DNA from: Mantis religiosa
Taxonomy: Eukaryota; Arthropoda; Insecta; Mantodea; Mantidae
DNA: 64,000 nt
Reading direction: 5' to 3'
NCBI GenBank assembly: GCA_030765055.1
Contig: CM060955.1
Span: forward strand, 102,716,201 to 102,780,200
Each line of letters starts with the position of its first letter. The stretch's first letter is position 1. This document shows positions 33,626 to 46,955 of the stretch, piece by piece. The notes under the pieces are model-generated. The model made no database searches. It had not been told where the DNA came from and worked only from the letters and a program-made list of their open reading frames with translations. Made by a program: the position numbers and the translations under genes.

Positions 33626-36600
33626 CTTTGTGACAGTGCATTAAAATGAACTGTTAAAATACTTCATTATTAATGACATTCTTGCATGGGAAGTTATTCA
33701 TATATGAGGCAAAAATCATTATTCGATCATTAGGTTCGTCATGATGTAATTAAAGAAAGAGTATTTGTAGTGATGTCACGCTCGTCCTAGTATGAAATAA
33801 CCTTGTCATCATCTCTCCATGGCATAAAACATCGCGAGAATAACTTGATATATTTATTTTTACAGGTTATAAACAGAAATGAGCAGGATATGGTCCAACT
33901 TACACTCCTTCAAACAACAAAGGATCCGCTTTAATGACTAAGAATTACACCTTTAGAAGGAAGAAGGTTTACTCTTTTAACTGTCATAAAATATACCCTT
34001 AGAGGATGTTTAAAAAATGGGTTTACATCCTCACAAACCGCGTCGATTAGATCGACCATATCAGTCTTCCCTCGGTAGAGCATAGACGATTATATCGATG
34101 TTTGGTTATAGGGCAGAAACTCTCTTAAGCGACGTGGAAGTAAGAGGGTTAATAGCTTAAATGTTTACAGAAATTGCGATGGGTTATATGTAAAGGTGGA
34201 GTGAGCTAGCTGCAGCAAGAGTCACCTCTTTAATTCTGTGTCATTCGTTTCGAAATTCCATGCTATTTAAATGACTATGAGAAACATACGATTGGTTACT
34301 AAGCATTGAAACAGCGTATAAAGTGTAAAACTTAAACCAATAGCTCCAAATATCTAGAATAAATTAATAATAATAAAAAGTTGTTCTAAATGCTTTAAAT
34401 GTGTCTATACTTTTATTTAGTAAGCTTTATCAGTCTCTTATAGTTTACCAGTTGATACAAGACAACACACAATGTTTCCAGAATGAAGGTGTCTTCAGAG
34501 GAATTATTACACTACGAATGCAAGACACTTAAGTATATTAAACATTTGGCAATTTCATATAAATGCTTGGAACTGTTTTAAAAAAATTAATTTTGAAGAA
34601 TTTAAGGCTTATATTCTTAATATTTATTCCATATATTTAGAAAATAAACTGAAATGTGTTTGGTGTTTATGTAATTTATTTTGAGCTGAACTATTCACTC
34701 ACACAAACACACTTTTATTGCAAATACAACTTGGTTCATGGGGACAACAAAACGTAGGGTAAACCTTCCGAGTTTGTTTAGATAGAACACAATATTCCCT
34801 GTACTTACTATAGGAAGTAAATCAATGTAGAGGGTATTTGAAGGCATTAAAGTAGATTGAGTACATTTTCGAGAAGAAAACCTTAAGTTTTCGTACACTC
34901 TGTATCTTTTAATATTTTCAAGTGTTACGATAACGAGTCATTTGGAACTGTTTAGTTACACTAAGTGTTCTGAAACATGCTTTATGTAATTTAATTCCGG
35001 GACTATGTCAGTCTAATGAAGTGGAGAGTTATTCAAATAATTAGAATTTCCTCTCATGTCCTCCAAGGTAGTATGGTTATCGGGGGTTGAGATTATAGAA
35101 TTATTTGGTTTGGTAGGCCATACACAGAATTAACATTAGGAGGGAGAAGGTTTGTGTTTTGTTAACTGTAAACCCATGGCCGAAGGGTGAAAGGAGCTGA
35201 ACATGCGCTCTTGTTTGGCCATCATGTTAACATAGGTAGAATAACATTTGAGGTTGCTCCCCGTAATGGCATGATATTAATCCAGATAATTATAATCAAC
35301 TTTAGCAGTTACTCGAGTGAATTAATTGAAACATGCTACGTGAATGTTTGGTACATCACAATCAAAATATTCTTACCGAGATAATGTTCAGTTTACGTAA
35401 ATAAATACGTATCTTCTTCCCTTTATTGCTGTAATCCCTAGTGGTCATGTAGTTATTGCAATGTGAAACGCAGGTATGGTTTATTTGCTGCTCCTACATT
35501 ACAAATCTCTGCTTGCTTGTTTTTTTATTTTAAATCTTGGTATATAAGCCATATCTTAGTTTATTTTCCCCTCTGAGATATTTATACAACACAAACCTCT
35601 ATCTCTACCTCTCCCTAGATGATCTATAAACATCGGCGATTTTATGAAGCAAGAAAATCGCTACCAATCTCAAAAGCAGAAAATATATGTATGGGTTTAT
35701 ATCCACGATAATCTGTAGTTTTAATCATTCAGTTTTGATAATTCCTTCCTCATTGACAATAACTAATTATTTTGATACATGTGCCGTACGAAACACTTCA
35801 TTTAAATTCATAAAATACTTAATAAAAAAATATTTTGTGACCGTTGTTTTTATTTATATTTAAAAAGCGTTTGAAAAATTTATAAATTTATAAAAGTAAA
35901 GCAACCATAATTGTCTAAAAATATATGTAATTTTTTGATTGGCCGTAGTAATAAATGTATTACTCAATGTATTAACTTAGTGGTAAATCGGCTAATTATA
36001 TAAAAGTAATATACGGGTAGCGCTAGTAACGAAGGATTAAATAATCTTGGTGTGGAAACCGAAGGAAGATTTATTTATTTATGGAAAGCCGAACAAATCG
36101 GACGCTTTTAAATTGCTTGAAAATATTTAAGGTTAGTTCAATTTCTATTATTAGATTAATTCCGATCACAGCATAAAGTATTTTGATAAGAATTATAAAG
36201 TATTTGGTCTTAAAAGAATAAACAAAAAATTGATTTCTTATAGAATTTCAAATTAAAAATCTTAATGATTTCTTCACTCGTTACCACCCTCGTAACTTCT
36301 GTTTTCATTGATCGTAAGAAAGAATATAAGAGGCATAATTAATTATTTTTCTGATAACTTCGAGGAATATCTTCTTCATCAAGTCATAATATTTTGGACG
36401 AAGATCGACGAAGTAAAACCAACGACGGGAAACGAGATACCAGCACGAATCTTGCTATATATATGTTGCCACAACTTTGGAGCATCGAAACCCACAACAA
36501 CGGAGGAATCCTACTGTACATGTCTCCACAGCGTGGGGCATCATCATAGTATATTGAACATCGCATGTGCACAACAATGGAGGAATCCTGCTACAATGTA

Positions 36601-36950
36601 CAACGCGTATCTCTGAGAATTTAAACACATTTGAATCATTAAATATCATAATTGAAAAGAAGGCTTTTAAGTTTATATTGAGATAGTCATGAAGTAAAAA
36701 ATAATTCTGATACTCTAGAGTAAATCCATATAATGACAGTTTATTTAAAAACGTACTTTCGTGGTATCTAGAGCTAGGTGTAGCTACTCCTCGTGGTCTC
36801 TCATATAAAATCGCGTAGCATCCCATTCCAGAGGACTCGTTTCATTCGTCTCAATGAGTTTGCTTTTCCAGAACGCTTGCCTTGCAATCCAGTCCTGTAC
36901 ATGTAAGAGCTAAAAGTGCCCATCGTAGACAGTTGAGAGTGATAGTTGAG
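33626..36950. other. Unassigned AT-rich DNA
   Basis: More than 3 kb without a recognisable gene, RNA or recurring repeat. A short internal duplication of AACGGAGGAATCCT-like sequence occurs near 36494 and 36573. Confidence 0.45.
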
Positions 36951-36960
36951 TTCAGTAGTT

Positions 36961-37101
36961 TGATTTTGTGGGTTGGTAGAATTTAAAACCTTGTTGGAAC
37001 AAATTTAAAATGCGATTTATTTCAACAGCAGCGAAGTGACATAGCATACACCAACACAGTGTCTTGTTGCTTCACCATACGTAAACAAATGTAATCACTT
37101 G
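36961..37101 (-). mobile_element. Solo-LTR family fragment (3' end only)
   Basis: TGATTTTGTGGGT, GGTAGAATT and then ATTTATT match, inverted, the last 70-140 bases of the LTR at 13135-13675. The rest is missing. It is followed by the dispersed repeat at 37105. Confidence 0.6.
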
Positions 37102-37104
37102 CGG

Positions 37105-37300
37105 TAAAGTCTGTCAAGTGAACAAGAGTGCAGTTGGCTCCTCAAAGGAAACTACCCTCCCGCCCAATAATGACCATCATAAATCTATCTCTACACTTCA
37201 GAAATGGAACACTGTCTCTGAGAACCAATAGCAACCCTGATTTTCTCGATGTGACAGTCCCATGTCTATTCCACTGGAGTCTCAGTTGCCAAAGTTCCAA
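37105..37300 (+). repeat. Dispersed repeat shared with 63803-64000
   Basis: GTAAAGTCTGTC, GTGCAGTT, CCCGCCCA, ATGGAACACTGTC, CCAATAGCAACCCTGATTTT and GGAGTCTCAGTTGC all recur in order at the end of the window. At 63803 the same sequence follows a SINE-E head; here it follows an LTR fragment. Confidence 0.82.
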
Positions 37301-37493
37301 CTTCCAGTTTGATCTGTTTCATTAAGTACAGAAATTCATTGTGTCACGATGTGGAGACTGTAGGAGGGAAATGCAGTGGTAAATGCAAATGAAGTAGTAG
37401 ATAACTTTCAGTCATGTAAAAATAATCAAAGTGAAGGCAATAGTGTGAATAACTGGGCCGAGTTATATTACTGGAAAAGCCTCAAAAAACAAA

Positions 37494-38040
37494 GTTATGG
37501 CGGGAACTGTTTGTAAGCAAATTCAAGCGCTTGTTTTGAACACATATAAATATGTGCTGACAAATGATCTTGGTAAGGGGTAATGCAATGTACCTGATAA
37601 ATTCTGGGTATTCACAGAAATACAGTATGAAATATTGTGACGAAAGGAATAAGAAAGACGCCGATCAATTGTGAAAACAAAAGGTCACGTTTCTCTAAAG
37701 TAGATAATTTCACATGCGATTTAATTCGTCGAGAAATTTATAGATTCTATGCAAAAGGGAGAGCGTCCGCCTTAGACGAATTGGTTGCACATTTCCAAGA
37801 AATTTGTGATGTCCTTAAGGGCACTGCACTTTGCTCGGTCTCCTAAAGGAGCTGGGTTTCAAATACTAAGGAAGTTTCGTAGTGCGATATATATCAAAAC
37901 AAGGAAGTTTTGCAGTAATGGACATAAGATAATTTATTTAGACGAAACCTGGTACGATACCCATGATTTATCGAGAAAGGTGGCAACCTTGCAGAAAGGA
38001 CTGGGAGAAGGAGGGTCTGTGGTGTAAAACGATGATAAGG
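37494..38040 (+). pseudogene. DDE transposase N-terminal half (IS630-Tc1-mariner superfamily)
   Basis: Starts MAGTVCKQIQALVLNTYKY, like the first helix of this transposase group. RRSRF-type sequence is followed by LIRREIYRFYAKG, the common IRRxIxxFY block. After deletions and frame breaks comes KIIYLDETWYDTHD, holding the first catalytic Asp. Nothing recognisable follows past 38040. It complements the C-terminal half at 18960-19400. Confidence 0.72.
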
Positions 38041-40020
38041 GTTCATCAAAGGCAGCGGCCACGTGCACACGAGTTAACTAAACAGACCTTATACTCACAA
38101 ATATCCACACAATTAATAGTTCTCAACTCGCAACTCCATTAACAACTGCACTAGCACTACTGTTACTGTCCACTGACAACTGCCTGACTCGGCCCTTGTC
38201 ATTTATTTATACCCAAGCCACTGTTTGTAATATTATTTAAAGTAAATGTTAATATCAATCTTAAGATAGGAAAATTATTACTAGTAATTTTTAAAGGATA
38301 AAAGCGAAGTAATTGAGCAAATAATGCACTTCAATTCTTTTGAGAATAACTGTGCCACGCTGTCGAAATATAATTGTTAGATTGCAGAGCAGCTAAAATA
38401 TCACACTGATTGATTTGAAGAACAAATATTTGAATGTTGAAGGCAAAATAAAAGTACATAAAACTTATTACGGAACCTTTATTACGGTTCGGAACTGAAA
38501 TAAGTGCAGAAAGCAGCAAAGCACAGATACACAGATATGAATACATTAAGAGCAAACATAAGGAAAACAATAACGGAGCCGAAAATAGAGAGTGAGGATA
38601 TAAGAAAATGCAATGTGATAAAAGCAGTTAAACGTAAAAAATAAAGATTATAAGGAACATACTGGTAGAACTGGGAAAACACAATTGATTAAAGTAACAT
38701 CGTCAGTGGTTAACAGAACTGATGGGAGTTTCACTAAAAGTATTTCTATACAGCTGATTTTCTTCCACGTCAAACTTGCATGAAGACAAACAGGGTCAGT
38801 ACAGATATAAGATATAGAAGTTTTATAACAGTTTAAGACTTTAGACGTAAACTTAAAGGGCGATATATAAACTATCGTACAGGAAGCCTAATTCTGGGAT
38901 AATTGAAGCAAATATATAGTTTTTTTATGTAGATGGGTTGACATATTTTGAATGCAATGCTCCAGTAGTTATTTAAAGATACATTCTGGTTAATAAATTT
39001 ATTGCACAACTTAATCCAGTTGGTCCATCTGAACAGGTTTCCCGCATAAAAAAGCATTATAGCATACGGGTCATGTTCTCTTGAAGAGCATTTGGTGGTT
39101 TCTCTTAAGTGTTCCACACGAACGTCGGATCACTGGATGAATAAAGCAGAATATTTTCACGTGTATGGTCGAGGAATACTTGGAAACAAGAAATTTTAGT
39201 AGATATTATTTAACGCTTACTTCCTGTGACTTAACGCACTTGCCCATTCCTTAATTTTGCTGACCCACGAGAATAGCATAATACGAGATTCCACACAACT
39301 TAAGCTTATGACATCAATTTCCTGTTTACTCATGGCGGCTACGTGCAGGGGGCCGAATATGGGCTTTATAATCTAGTAACTTTATAATTTAGAACAGCAT
39401 TCTTTGTCAGCTAAAATATCCTAAGACTCGTGAAAATGCTGACGTTTACTTGGGAAAATTTTAAGTAGCTTCTTTTGGCGTAGGAATACCGATTTCGCAC
39501 TAGGAAGCCATGTTAGAAATAACAGTGTTTAAAGACAATTGCGTGGGTCACTTTAGTTTCGGTTATTCCGGGAGTCACGCTGATCTTAGAGAACACCGTG
39601 GTCATGTCGCCCACGTATACTCTACGTACACGACCATGCATCTCCAATTAAGCCCTGATTGTTCTTTAATATGATTATGCAATCATTGGCATTACTATAC
39701 CTTTAAGTCTCTTCTAGATTTCCGGTTATTTTTATACTTAAACATAGTAACTAGAATATAGTAAATTGGCTTAGTTTAGAAGTACAGTGTACTCTACCTT
39801 TCGCCCTAACATCTGCCTGCCATATACCTTTAGCAATGTCCTAGTTACGGAGTAAATTGTAAACCCTAAGTTCCACAAATACCATACCTAACAATATCCA
39901 GAATTACTTTGTGGCGCTGCCATCACCATCACCTCAACGCTATTGCGGAGATAAGAATTTTTCCACCAAAGGTGTTTTTGATAGGCATCGATGTAGGAGA
40001 TAGAGCACGCAAACTGAAAA
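38041..40020. other. Unassigned DNA
   Basis: No recognisable gene or recurring repeat. Confidence 0.4.
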
Positions 40021-40039
40021 ACTCTTGTCAGTCAACACG

Positions 40040-40240
40040 CTTGTATGGAAATGATTCAAGTGTGGTTACTTCCAGAACAGAAGGGATTGGGAAACACCAA
40101 CATTGTTTTCTTTCAACAGGATGAGACCCTAACATGTCACTTTAAATGTCTGCAAACATTTGAGAGAAAATGCTCCAAGTCGCTGGATTGGGCGGGGAAC
40201 AGAGTAATCTTTAGCTCCATTGCCTTGAGCTGCAAGAAGC
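40040..40240 (+). pseudogene. Tc1-like transposase scrap
   Basis: In one frame WLLPEQKGLGNTNIVFFQQD is followed by TCHFKC and LDWAGN. In Tc1-type transposases FQQDGAPCH and LDWPGNSPDLNPIE hold the second catalytic Asp and the following block. The Pro-Asp-Leu part is degraded. About 65 codons remain. Confidence 0.5.
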
Positions 40241-43100
40241 TCTGACCTCATCACAACTTTCCATGTGGTGTGGGGCACTAAGAATGATGATGTATTAAAA
40301 ACCCATATGCCAACATGGAGCATCCGAAAGTCACAGTTCGTGCAGTGTTTCAAAGGATCGGGAAGCACAACGTGATACGCATGCATTAGTTTATGCAAAA
40401 AACTTAAGGAACTCATACACACGTTCATGGTGATGGAGGCAGTTGTGCTGGTTGTAATACTGGTAGTACCGTGATAATAAGGTTCCTAATTTAGAGCGCG
40501 CAACTACTGTGGTTAGTTTCTGTATAGATAGGAAGTAATAGATTCATGAGCTTACCTGGGGGCCCATTTCCTCCCACTTAAGTTCCTTCCATGCTGTGAC
40601 GGCCGGCCTAGGCCACGCACTACACACCTTAATACTTCCTAAACAGGCTAAACTAAGGTGTGGAATTTAGGCTCTACAATCCCTAAAGCTCAGAGGTCTA
40701 GGCTAGGATACAGAACATGCAAAGAACTGACTCAATATTGCCCCCAGTAAACAATTTAAATGCTTTAATTCATAATTACAGTCCCTGATTATAACAAATA
40801 TAACATATTCATTATAACAATACGTGCCTCCTTTAAATAGCACAAGGAAACAACAAGCATCACAATCTTTATAAAATTACGCTGTAAATAACATGAACAC
40901 CTGAAAGAACAATAATAAAGAATGAGGGTTACAAGTGTCCTAGGAAACATTTAGATTGCCGTTGATGCTAGCCAGTAACTGCACAGAAAGTATTTACCAA
41001 AACAAATAACTGTGTAGAACAGTTACATGAATAACATCTGAAAGCCTTTGAATACATAAGAGACTTCAGGGTAGGCCGATAGTAAAATTCCATCCCTATT
41101 TAAGGATGTAGAAATTGTAAGCTAGCTAGCAGTTACCCTATTTTAGATCCAGAAACATAAAAATGAAAAAAAAGTAAAGCTTCTGCTCCCGTAACTGAAG
41201 TGAAGAGTCCATAACACAATGACGGCTCACCAAAAGCGAACAGAGAACACAAAGAATTTTTTAGCAAAAACCAAAAAATTGGAGCACTTAATCCCAGACC
41301 TAATCGCGTTGAGCACCAAGCACAAACTTCCTTCCCCATTCAAGGTAGAACACAGGAGCTTCGGGAACCGCAGCGCTCCCAGAGAGCAACGGCGAGAAAC
41401 CGAAGCGATCCCACGAAGCAGCAGCGGCTCAAACCGGGAAGGCAAGGGACAAAAGGTGCCGCAGGAAAACAACAAACGGCACAATGCAGCCAATGCGATG
41501 AACTTTTTTTGAAGAGCAAAATTTTTAAATCTCCTGTCACGGAAGCTCCTGCGTTTATATGGAGAGATACTAAATGGTGTATAGGAATGATCAACCTGGA
41601 GCCATTAGAAATCCTGCTGATTTGCATCTATCATCGGTGTAGGTGCCCTTTATGCTCTCTCCCCTAATTCCTTTCTCCACGAGAAATACACAATAAGCCT
41701 AACTTTTTGCTTTGTTTGAAATCATCCTTAGCTTCCAATCTCCATTGAGATATCATCGAAAGGATGTTTGTGCTTGAACGTTATTCTCATGGGGATGATG
41801 GTTCTATAAAGGAAGAGGAACAAAGGGGACAGACCTTCCCTTTCAGTCTCCCTCTGAGTGATTAACTTCTAATTTTGTGAGGCTTTCCTTACTGTTGAAA
41901 CCGCACAACCTTGTTGAATTGGAATTTATTTTTATACCTTATGTCTTTCCTTAATATTACATAAATTTTGAGGTATCCCACATTTCTGCATATTAGGTGT
42001 GGTAAAGTTCGGAGGTGGAACTTAACACTTTAGTCTCTTGAATATCTTTGCTCCCCGGGAGAATATAGCGAATGGCCCAACAGTAGAGGGCACGTTCCCT
42101 GCAGTTTACAGATTCAGACACTCCGGTGGCAGCTCCTACAACCGCTATGCAGGTTTACGCGGGCACTACTGGGGGATCCTGGACTCGCAAACTTTGTCCC
42201 TGGCACTAAGCAGTGAAAGTCCCACCGAAATAACCCTGAAGTGAGGTGAAATGGAGGAACCCGAAATTCAGGGAATATAGTTACCCTTCCCAACATTCCC
42301 AGCGGTCCTGGAGTACACCCGAAAATCTCTTAGGTCAGGAAATTCGGCAGGGAGACCAAAAACAGGGTCACCCGAATCCGAGTTACATAAGCTACCGCCT
42401 GGGCTAGCTCACTCAACATCTCTCTCCATATATTTTTTAATTTTGATCTAATGACTCTAACAAATTTGTTCTCCTTTTAACCAGTTATTTAAACTGATAA
42501 TAAAGTACTTGTGTCCTGTTTCTAACTGCAACAAATCAGTGGCCGCCGCTGCGTTAGTAGCCACTTGCGCAGGCGCTTGTCATTGTTGACGGCGACTTAC
42601 CGAAAGACTGGCAGCAAACATAGCGATATTTGGAAAGGGCGGTCTGCAGCTGTGGTTAATTATTTAGTTCACTTACCTTGGCCTTTCCCTCATGCGTCAT
42701 CCATAGCAGCACAAGGCAAAGTTGATGTCTCATCTGCAATGTAAAACAACGTGACTGTGTATTTCCAATGGAGCAGACAACCTTCTGTTTAACTACTTAT
42801 ACAGCGTTGAGCTACATACCAACATTACTCGCCCCAAACCTAATCGCTTTGCTTAATGCCCTTTCTCCTAATTCCATTCATTTTAAGTACTTTATCCTAT
42901 CTCCTAAGTAACGTCACATGTTTAAAACAATATACGTACATTGGAAATATTATCTAACACTATTTTCATATTTCTCTAACCATAATTTTATAAAAGGTTT
43001 ATAATTTTGTATATTACAATCCAAGTATAATGTATGAAACAATTTTCATACATGAAAAGCGTCACTAACACCTTTATTACTGAGTAACAGAAGTTAATTA
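40241..43100. other. Unassigned DNA with a GC-rich patch
   Basis: No recognised element. A plus-strand 97-codon frame (41219-41512) is basic and hydrophilic without a known motif. The stretch 42010-42420 is clearly more GC-rich than its surroundings and remains unexplained. Confidence 0.4.
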
Positions 43101-44002
43101 CGCTGTTCAATAAAGAATGATCGCATTTTTTTTTTTTTTTTGACAACGTACCTTTACTCATCCTCAAAATTTAAAGGTTCTTCTCAAAATCGTCTCCCCT
43201 GAATACGATGCACTTGTTCCAGCGTTTCTACGAGTCTTCAAAGGCACGCTGGAAAGCATTTTTTAAGAGATCCTTCAAAATCGCCTCCGGAGCCTTCACC
43301 ACTGCTTCTGATGATGAATAATGCCTCAACGAAGACGTTTCTTCATGTCACGGAATAGAAAAAAGTCACATGCGGCTAAATCCGGACTATAGGGAGGGTG
43401 AGGGATGCACTTCACGTTGATTTTTGCAAGATATTCACCAACAACATTGGTAATATGCGGCCGCGCATTATCGTGGTGCAGCATCCAGCCTGCTTCATGG
43501 AAATGTGGTCCTTTGCGCCTGATATGAAATTGCAGTGTTTCCAGATCTTCCCTGTAGTATTGTCCTGCTACTTATGTGTATGCAGGTACAAAATGCTGAT
43601 ACACCATTCCATGAATATCAAAGAATGAGGTGACCATAACTTTCCTAGATGAAGCCACCACTTATGCTAATTTGGAGGGTTGGTGATGAAGGAGATTTCC
43701 ACACTGAGCTTTGCTGTTTGGTCTCAGCCAAGTTTCATCAGCAGTGTTTATGTTTGAAATAAACTCCGGATCTTCCTCTAACATCAACTTTAACTGCATG
43801 TTACCTACATTGCAGCAGTAGGCGATACTGAACAAGTCTGAACTTGCCGGGTTCTCACAGGCGGGAACCAGGAGTACCAACAATGAAACTACTACGGCGT
43901 TTTTGTTTTACATTAAGCTAACAGAATATAATAAGATTTAATTCTAGTGCGACAAATTATGACCGTAAAATATTATGATCATTGTTTATTGAACAGCCCT
44001 CG
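43101..44002 (-). mobile_element. Short mariner (subfamily S), copy 2
   Basis: Inverted relative to the copies at 31902 and 50543. CGCTGTTCAATAAAGAATGA at the left is the inverse of the right end, where TTATTGAACAGCCCTCG precedes TA (44003-44004). Length 902 bp. The transposase again starts MLVLLVPACEN and lacks the N-terminal third. TADETWL is visible, then a small deletion and frame breaks. A run of T residues lies near 43125-43141. Confidence 0.88.
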
Positions 44003-44100
44003 TAACATAAGGCCAATAAAATTTCGGTGACCTCATAGAGACAGAACTTCGTTAGCTCAAAGTATCAGATATCTGCACTCGCATGACACTCACTGTATGA

Positions 44101-44342
44101 GCCCGCCTCGGTAGGGTAGATGGTAGCGTGTCTGCCTCACGTTCAAGAGGTCCCGAGTTCAAATCTCGGTCAGGGTGAGTTACCTGGATAAGGTTTTCCG
44201 GGGGTTTTCCTTATCGTGAAAGAAGAATGTCGGGTAACTCTAAGCTCTGTGGACCCCGGTCTCATCTTAGCATCATTTCATCCATTTCATTCATCGTCAG
44301 GTATGACTTAACGTTGTAGGACGTAAATGACTTAAAAAAAAA
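44101..44342 (+). mobile_element. SINE-A with 6-bp target duplication
   Basis: Complete head-to-tail copy ending in an A run. GTATGA at 44095-44100 recurs at 44343-44348. Body blocks GTCGGGTAACTCTAAGCTC and GACTTAACGTTG match the other copies. Confidence 0.92.
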
Positions 44343-44611
44343 GTATGACCTCGTTTAGTTTTCCTTCCCACTTAGCCGCTTTGAATGTTGAATTTTAATG
44401 TTTATTTTCTTATTTTTATGCGACGAAACGAAATATGCGTTGGGTATCCTTTTCGTCTGGCCAAAAGTCAATTCTAATGTTTTGAGACCGTCACGAACGA
44501 TGAGCATTTTAATAATTGATATATGAAGTCTAAAAAATCTTATTTCTTAAAAACAAAATACTGTTTCCATTCGTTGTATATCAGACAAAAAAAGACGTAA
44601 AATGCGCATTT

Positions 44612-44840
44612 ACCGTGCGGGATGGCTAAGGCAGTTACGTCTGTGGCTTGCATGTGTTCGATTGCTGTGACCGACCTAGCAGATTTAAGGCTTTTTCGAT
44701 GGTTTTCCGGGTCCCAAGGCAAATGCTGTGTAGGTAATTACATCCTCTGTCCCTCTATTTTATCTCTATTATCCTTTCACATCAACTCGCATCTTGTAGT
44801 CTCGGTGCTGCATGACAGGATGATATGCTCCTGGTAAACC
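44612..44840 (+). mobile_element. SINE-E, diverged copy
   Basis: The head GATGGCTAAGGCAG with GTGTTCGATTGCTGT resembles A and B boxes. CTCGGTGCTGCATGACAGG and ATGATATGCTC match 63705-63740 of the SINE-E at the window end. The middle parts are quite different. Confidence 0.55.
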
Positions 44841-45149
44841 CTTCCTCCTCCAGTAGGACGCTCTCAGTCTCCGGGCCGGCCTAGTGGGCCATTTCAAGAC
44901 CACAGTGTGTGGCATACGGTTGTACTGGTCTTCCAGGGAGTTTCCCACTAGTTGTTTGTAGGGACCCTGACCTCTGCACTATCATGACCCGTTGGGACCC
45001 CTGCGCTCTGTTTCCTCTCATCTCATCATTCCTCACGGGCATTTAATCACAGTACGAATCCCCTCTTTAGCACAATCCAGTCCAATCTAAAATGTGTGTT
45101 TCCATTTTTAAACATACCTACTAGGTATCTTAAATTTTAAAAATACGGA
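44841..45149. other. Unassigned DNA
   Basis: Mixed sequence with a somewhat raised GC content (44870-45010); no recognised feature. Confidence 0.35.
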
Positions 45150-45164
45150 TTTAATTGCTGATTT

Positions 45165-45525
45165 CAAAAAAATATGCTGAAAATCCCAAACGTTCGATAA
45201 AGCTTCTAAAGGCTGGAAAGCACTCGGTGCTGACCTGTGCAAGCTAGAGAAGAATGGCTTATATACTCCCCTCCGCCGTGAACGGGCAAAGCAAGAACAA
45301 GAAATGGAAGTGGAACAGCCACCCACTGACGTAGCCGAGGAAAAAACTTCCAGGTCGCAAGTTTGTTCATCAGTTATTCGCCATCCGAAATCAACCTGTA
45401 ATGTGCGAGAGGGAGGGGATATAATAGAAACTGTAAGAGAGGTCAGTGGTAGAAGGCATTGCCAACCAGGAAAAATGACGGAAATGCCCATGGTAAGAAG
45501 GGGTGCCATAAGTAATCGAACCTGA
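45165..45525 (+). other. Unrecognised open frame
   Basis: After a stop near 45160 the frame is open for about 115 codons. It is hydrophilic and charged: KGWKALGADLCKLEKNG, then RRERAKQEQEMEVEQPP. An internal Met lies at 45304. I do not recognise the product. The base composition is more mixed than the flanks. It could be a piece of a mobile-element ORF, an exon, or chance. Confidence 0.25.
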
Positions 45526-46171
45526 GATAATCCGAATGCGACCCTCACGGGTTACTGCAGAGATATTTCGCTCGATGTGTTTCAAAGGGGAAGAGTTCTC
45601 GCCTGTAGCGAATCAGATGCGTTAGAGCGGTCAGAATACCACCTGGTTATCCTCACTACTTTTATATTTCCTTCTCTCTCGCATACTTGCGAGTGTTCTT
45701 GGCGCTAAGGATATTCGTATATTACGCAAATGCTTTAAATATTTAGTCTAAAATATATTATAGATTTATGATTTACTTATTTTTCCATTCCAATGAAAAT
45801 ACCAGTGGTGCATTCGTATAGATGTGAATGTTACATTAAGAGAAAATTCGTAATTGTCTTCATCGTCTGAGTACCTGCTACAAATTTATGACGATAGGTT
45901 CCAAAATTTCATTACGTGCTATTTCTTTCCAAAGTCGTTTTCTTGTAGTTTAACTGATGTCTCACGTATTTTTCCCAGTCCTGTCGTGTTCCTTGTTAAT
46001 TTCCTCGTGAATAAATCGTTCACATCAGTCAGGTTAAAAGTATTATTTCTGTTCGCAACTTAATTTGAGCCCGCATTAACTATATTGGATTGTTCTGACA
46101 GTAGTAAGGGGGAAGGTGGATCGCATCTCATTGATCGAGTTGATACACCTTTTCATGGAAGATAGCACTGG

Positions 46172-46430
46172 TTTGAACTCTCTGGAGTAAACAGAGATTA
46201 CCAGCCATTCATAATCAAAGATATAATGTAACCAGACATGTTCTGCCAGACCAACAGGAAGTGTATTGTCTCCTCTAATCGAATTTATCAAACACCTTGG
46301 TTTATGCAAACTACATGTTTCTTTTATCACGTCATGTCAAATGTTTAAGTTTCAGCTCTGGGCAATTTCAAATATACTTTCACGCATACATGCCAACCAA
46401 TAATGATGTTCATTACAGTGCTTACGTCGC
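46172..46430 (-). repeat. Dispersed repeat, third unit
   Basis: The minus strand aligns with 18346-18589 from GCGACGTAAGCA to GAGAGTTCAAAC. ATCATTATTGGTTGGCA, ACATGACxTGATAAAAGAA and GGCAGAACxTGTCTGG are shared. Only one unit is present here, not a tandem pair. Confidence 0.82.
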
Positions 46431-46717
46431 AATGCATTGTTATAATATAATGGTAACTGCTTTATTTGTATTAGGAAAACCATTTGAGCTAAGAATATGG
46501 ATTTTTACGGTTATGTTAAATACATTACTCTCTCCTTCCTCATGGATCAGGTTTTGCAAAATCTGAATTTTTGACTTAGAGCGAATAGTATTTATTAGAG
46601 ATTGATTAGTTTGGCGCTCGTCACACATCACATAGGGAAAATGCAATACGACAACACCGCAGGACTCCGATTGGTTGATCACCTATTAGCGCTCAAGGAC
46701 ACATATCATCCCATTTT

Positions 46718-46955
46718 CCCCGCCTCGGTAGCGTAGATGGTAGTATGTCTGCCTCACGTTCAAGAGGTCCCAAGTTCGAATCTCGGTCAGAGTGAGTTAC
46801 CTGGATAAGGTATTTTCCGGGGTTTTCCCTTACCTAAAAAGACGAATGTCTGGTAACTGTAAGCTCCATGGATCCCGGACGCATTGACTATCATTTCACC
46901 CATTTCATTCATCGTCCGATATGACTAAATGTTGGAGGACGTAAATTAGTAAAAA
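46718..46955 (+). mobile_element. SINE-A copy
   Basis: CCCGCCTCGGTAGCGTAGAT head, B box in AAGTTCGAATCTCGG, body GGGGTTTTCCCTTA and the usual 3' block ending GGAGGACGTAAATTAG. No clear target duplication. Confidence 0.88.

Noticed and set aside
36494..36590. Short duplicated GGAGGAATCCT-type sequence
   Set aside because: Too short and isolated to call a repeat family.
41219..41512. 97-codon basic frame as a gene
   Set aside because: No motif, no neighbouring gene structure, and the opposite strand is equally open over most of it.
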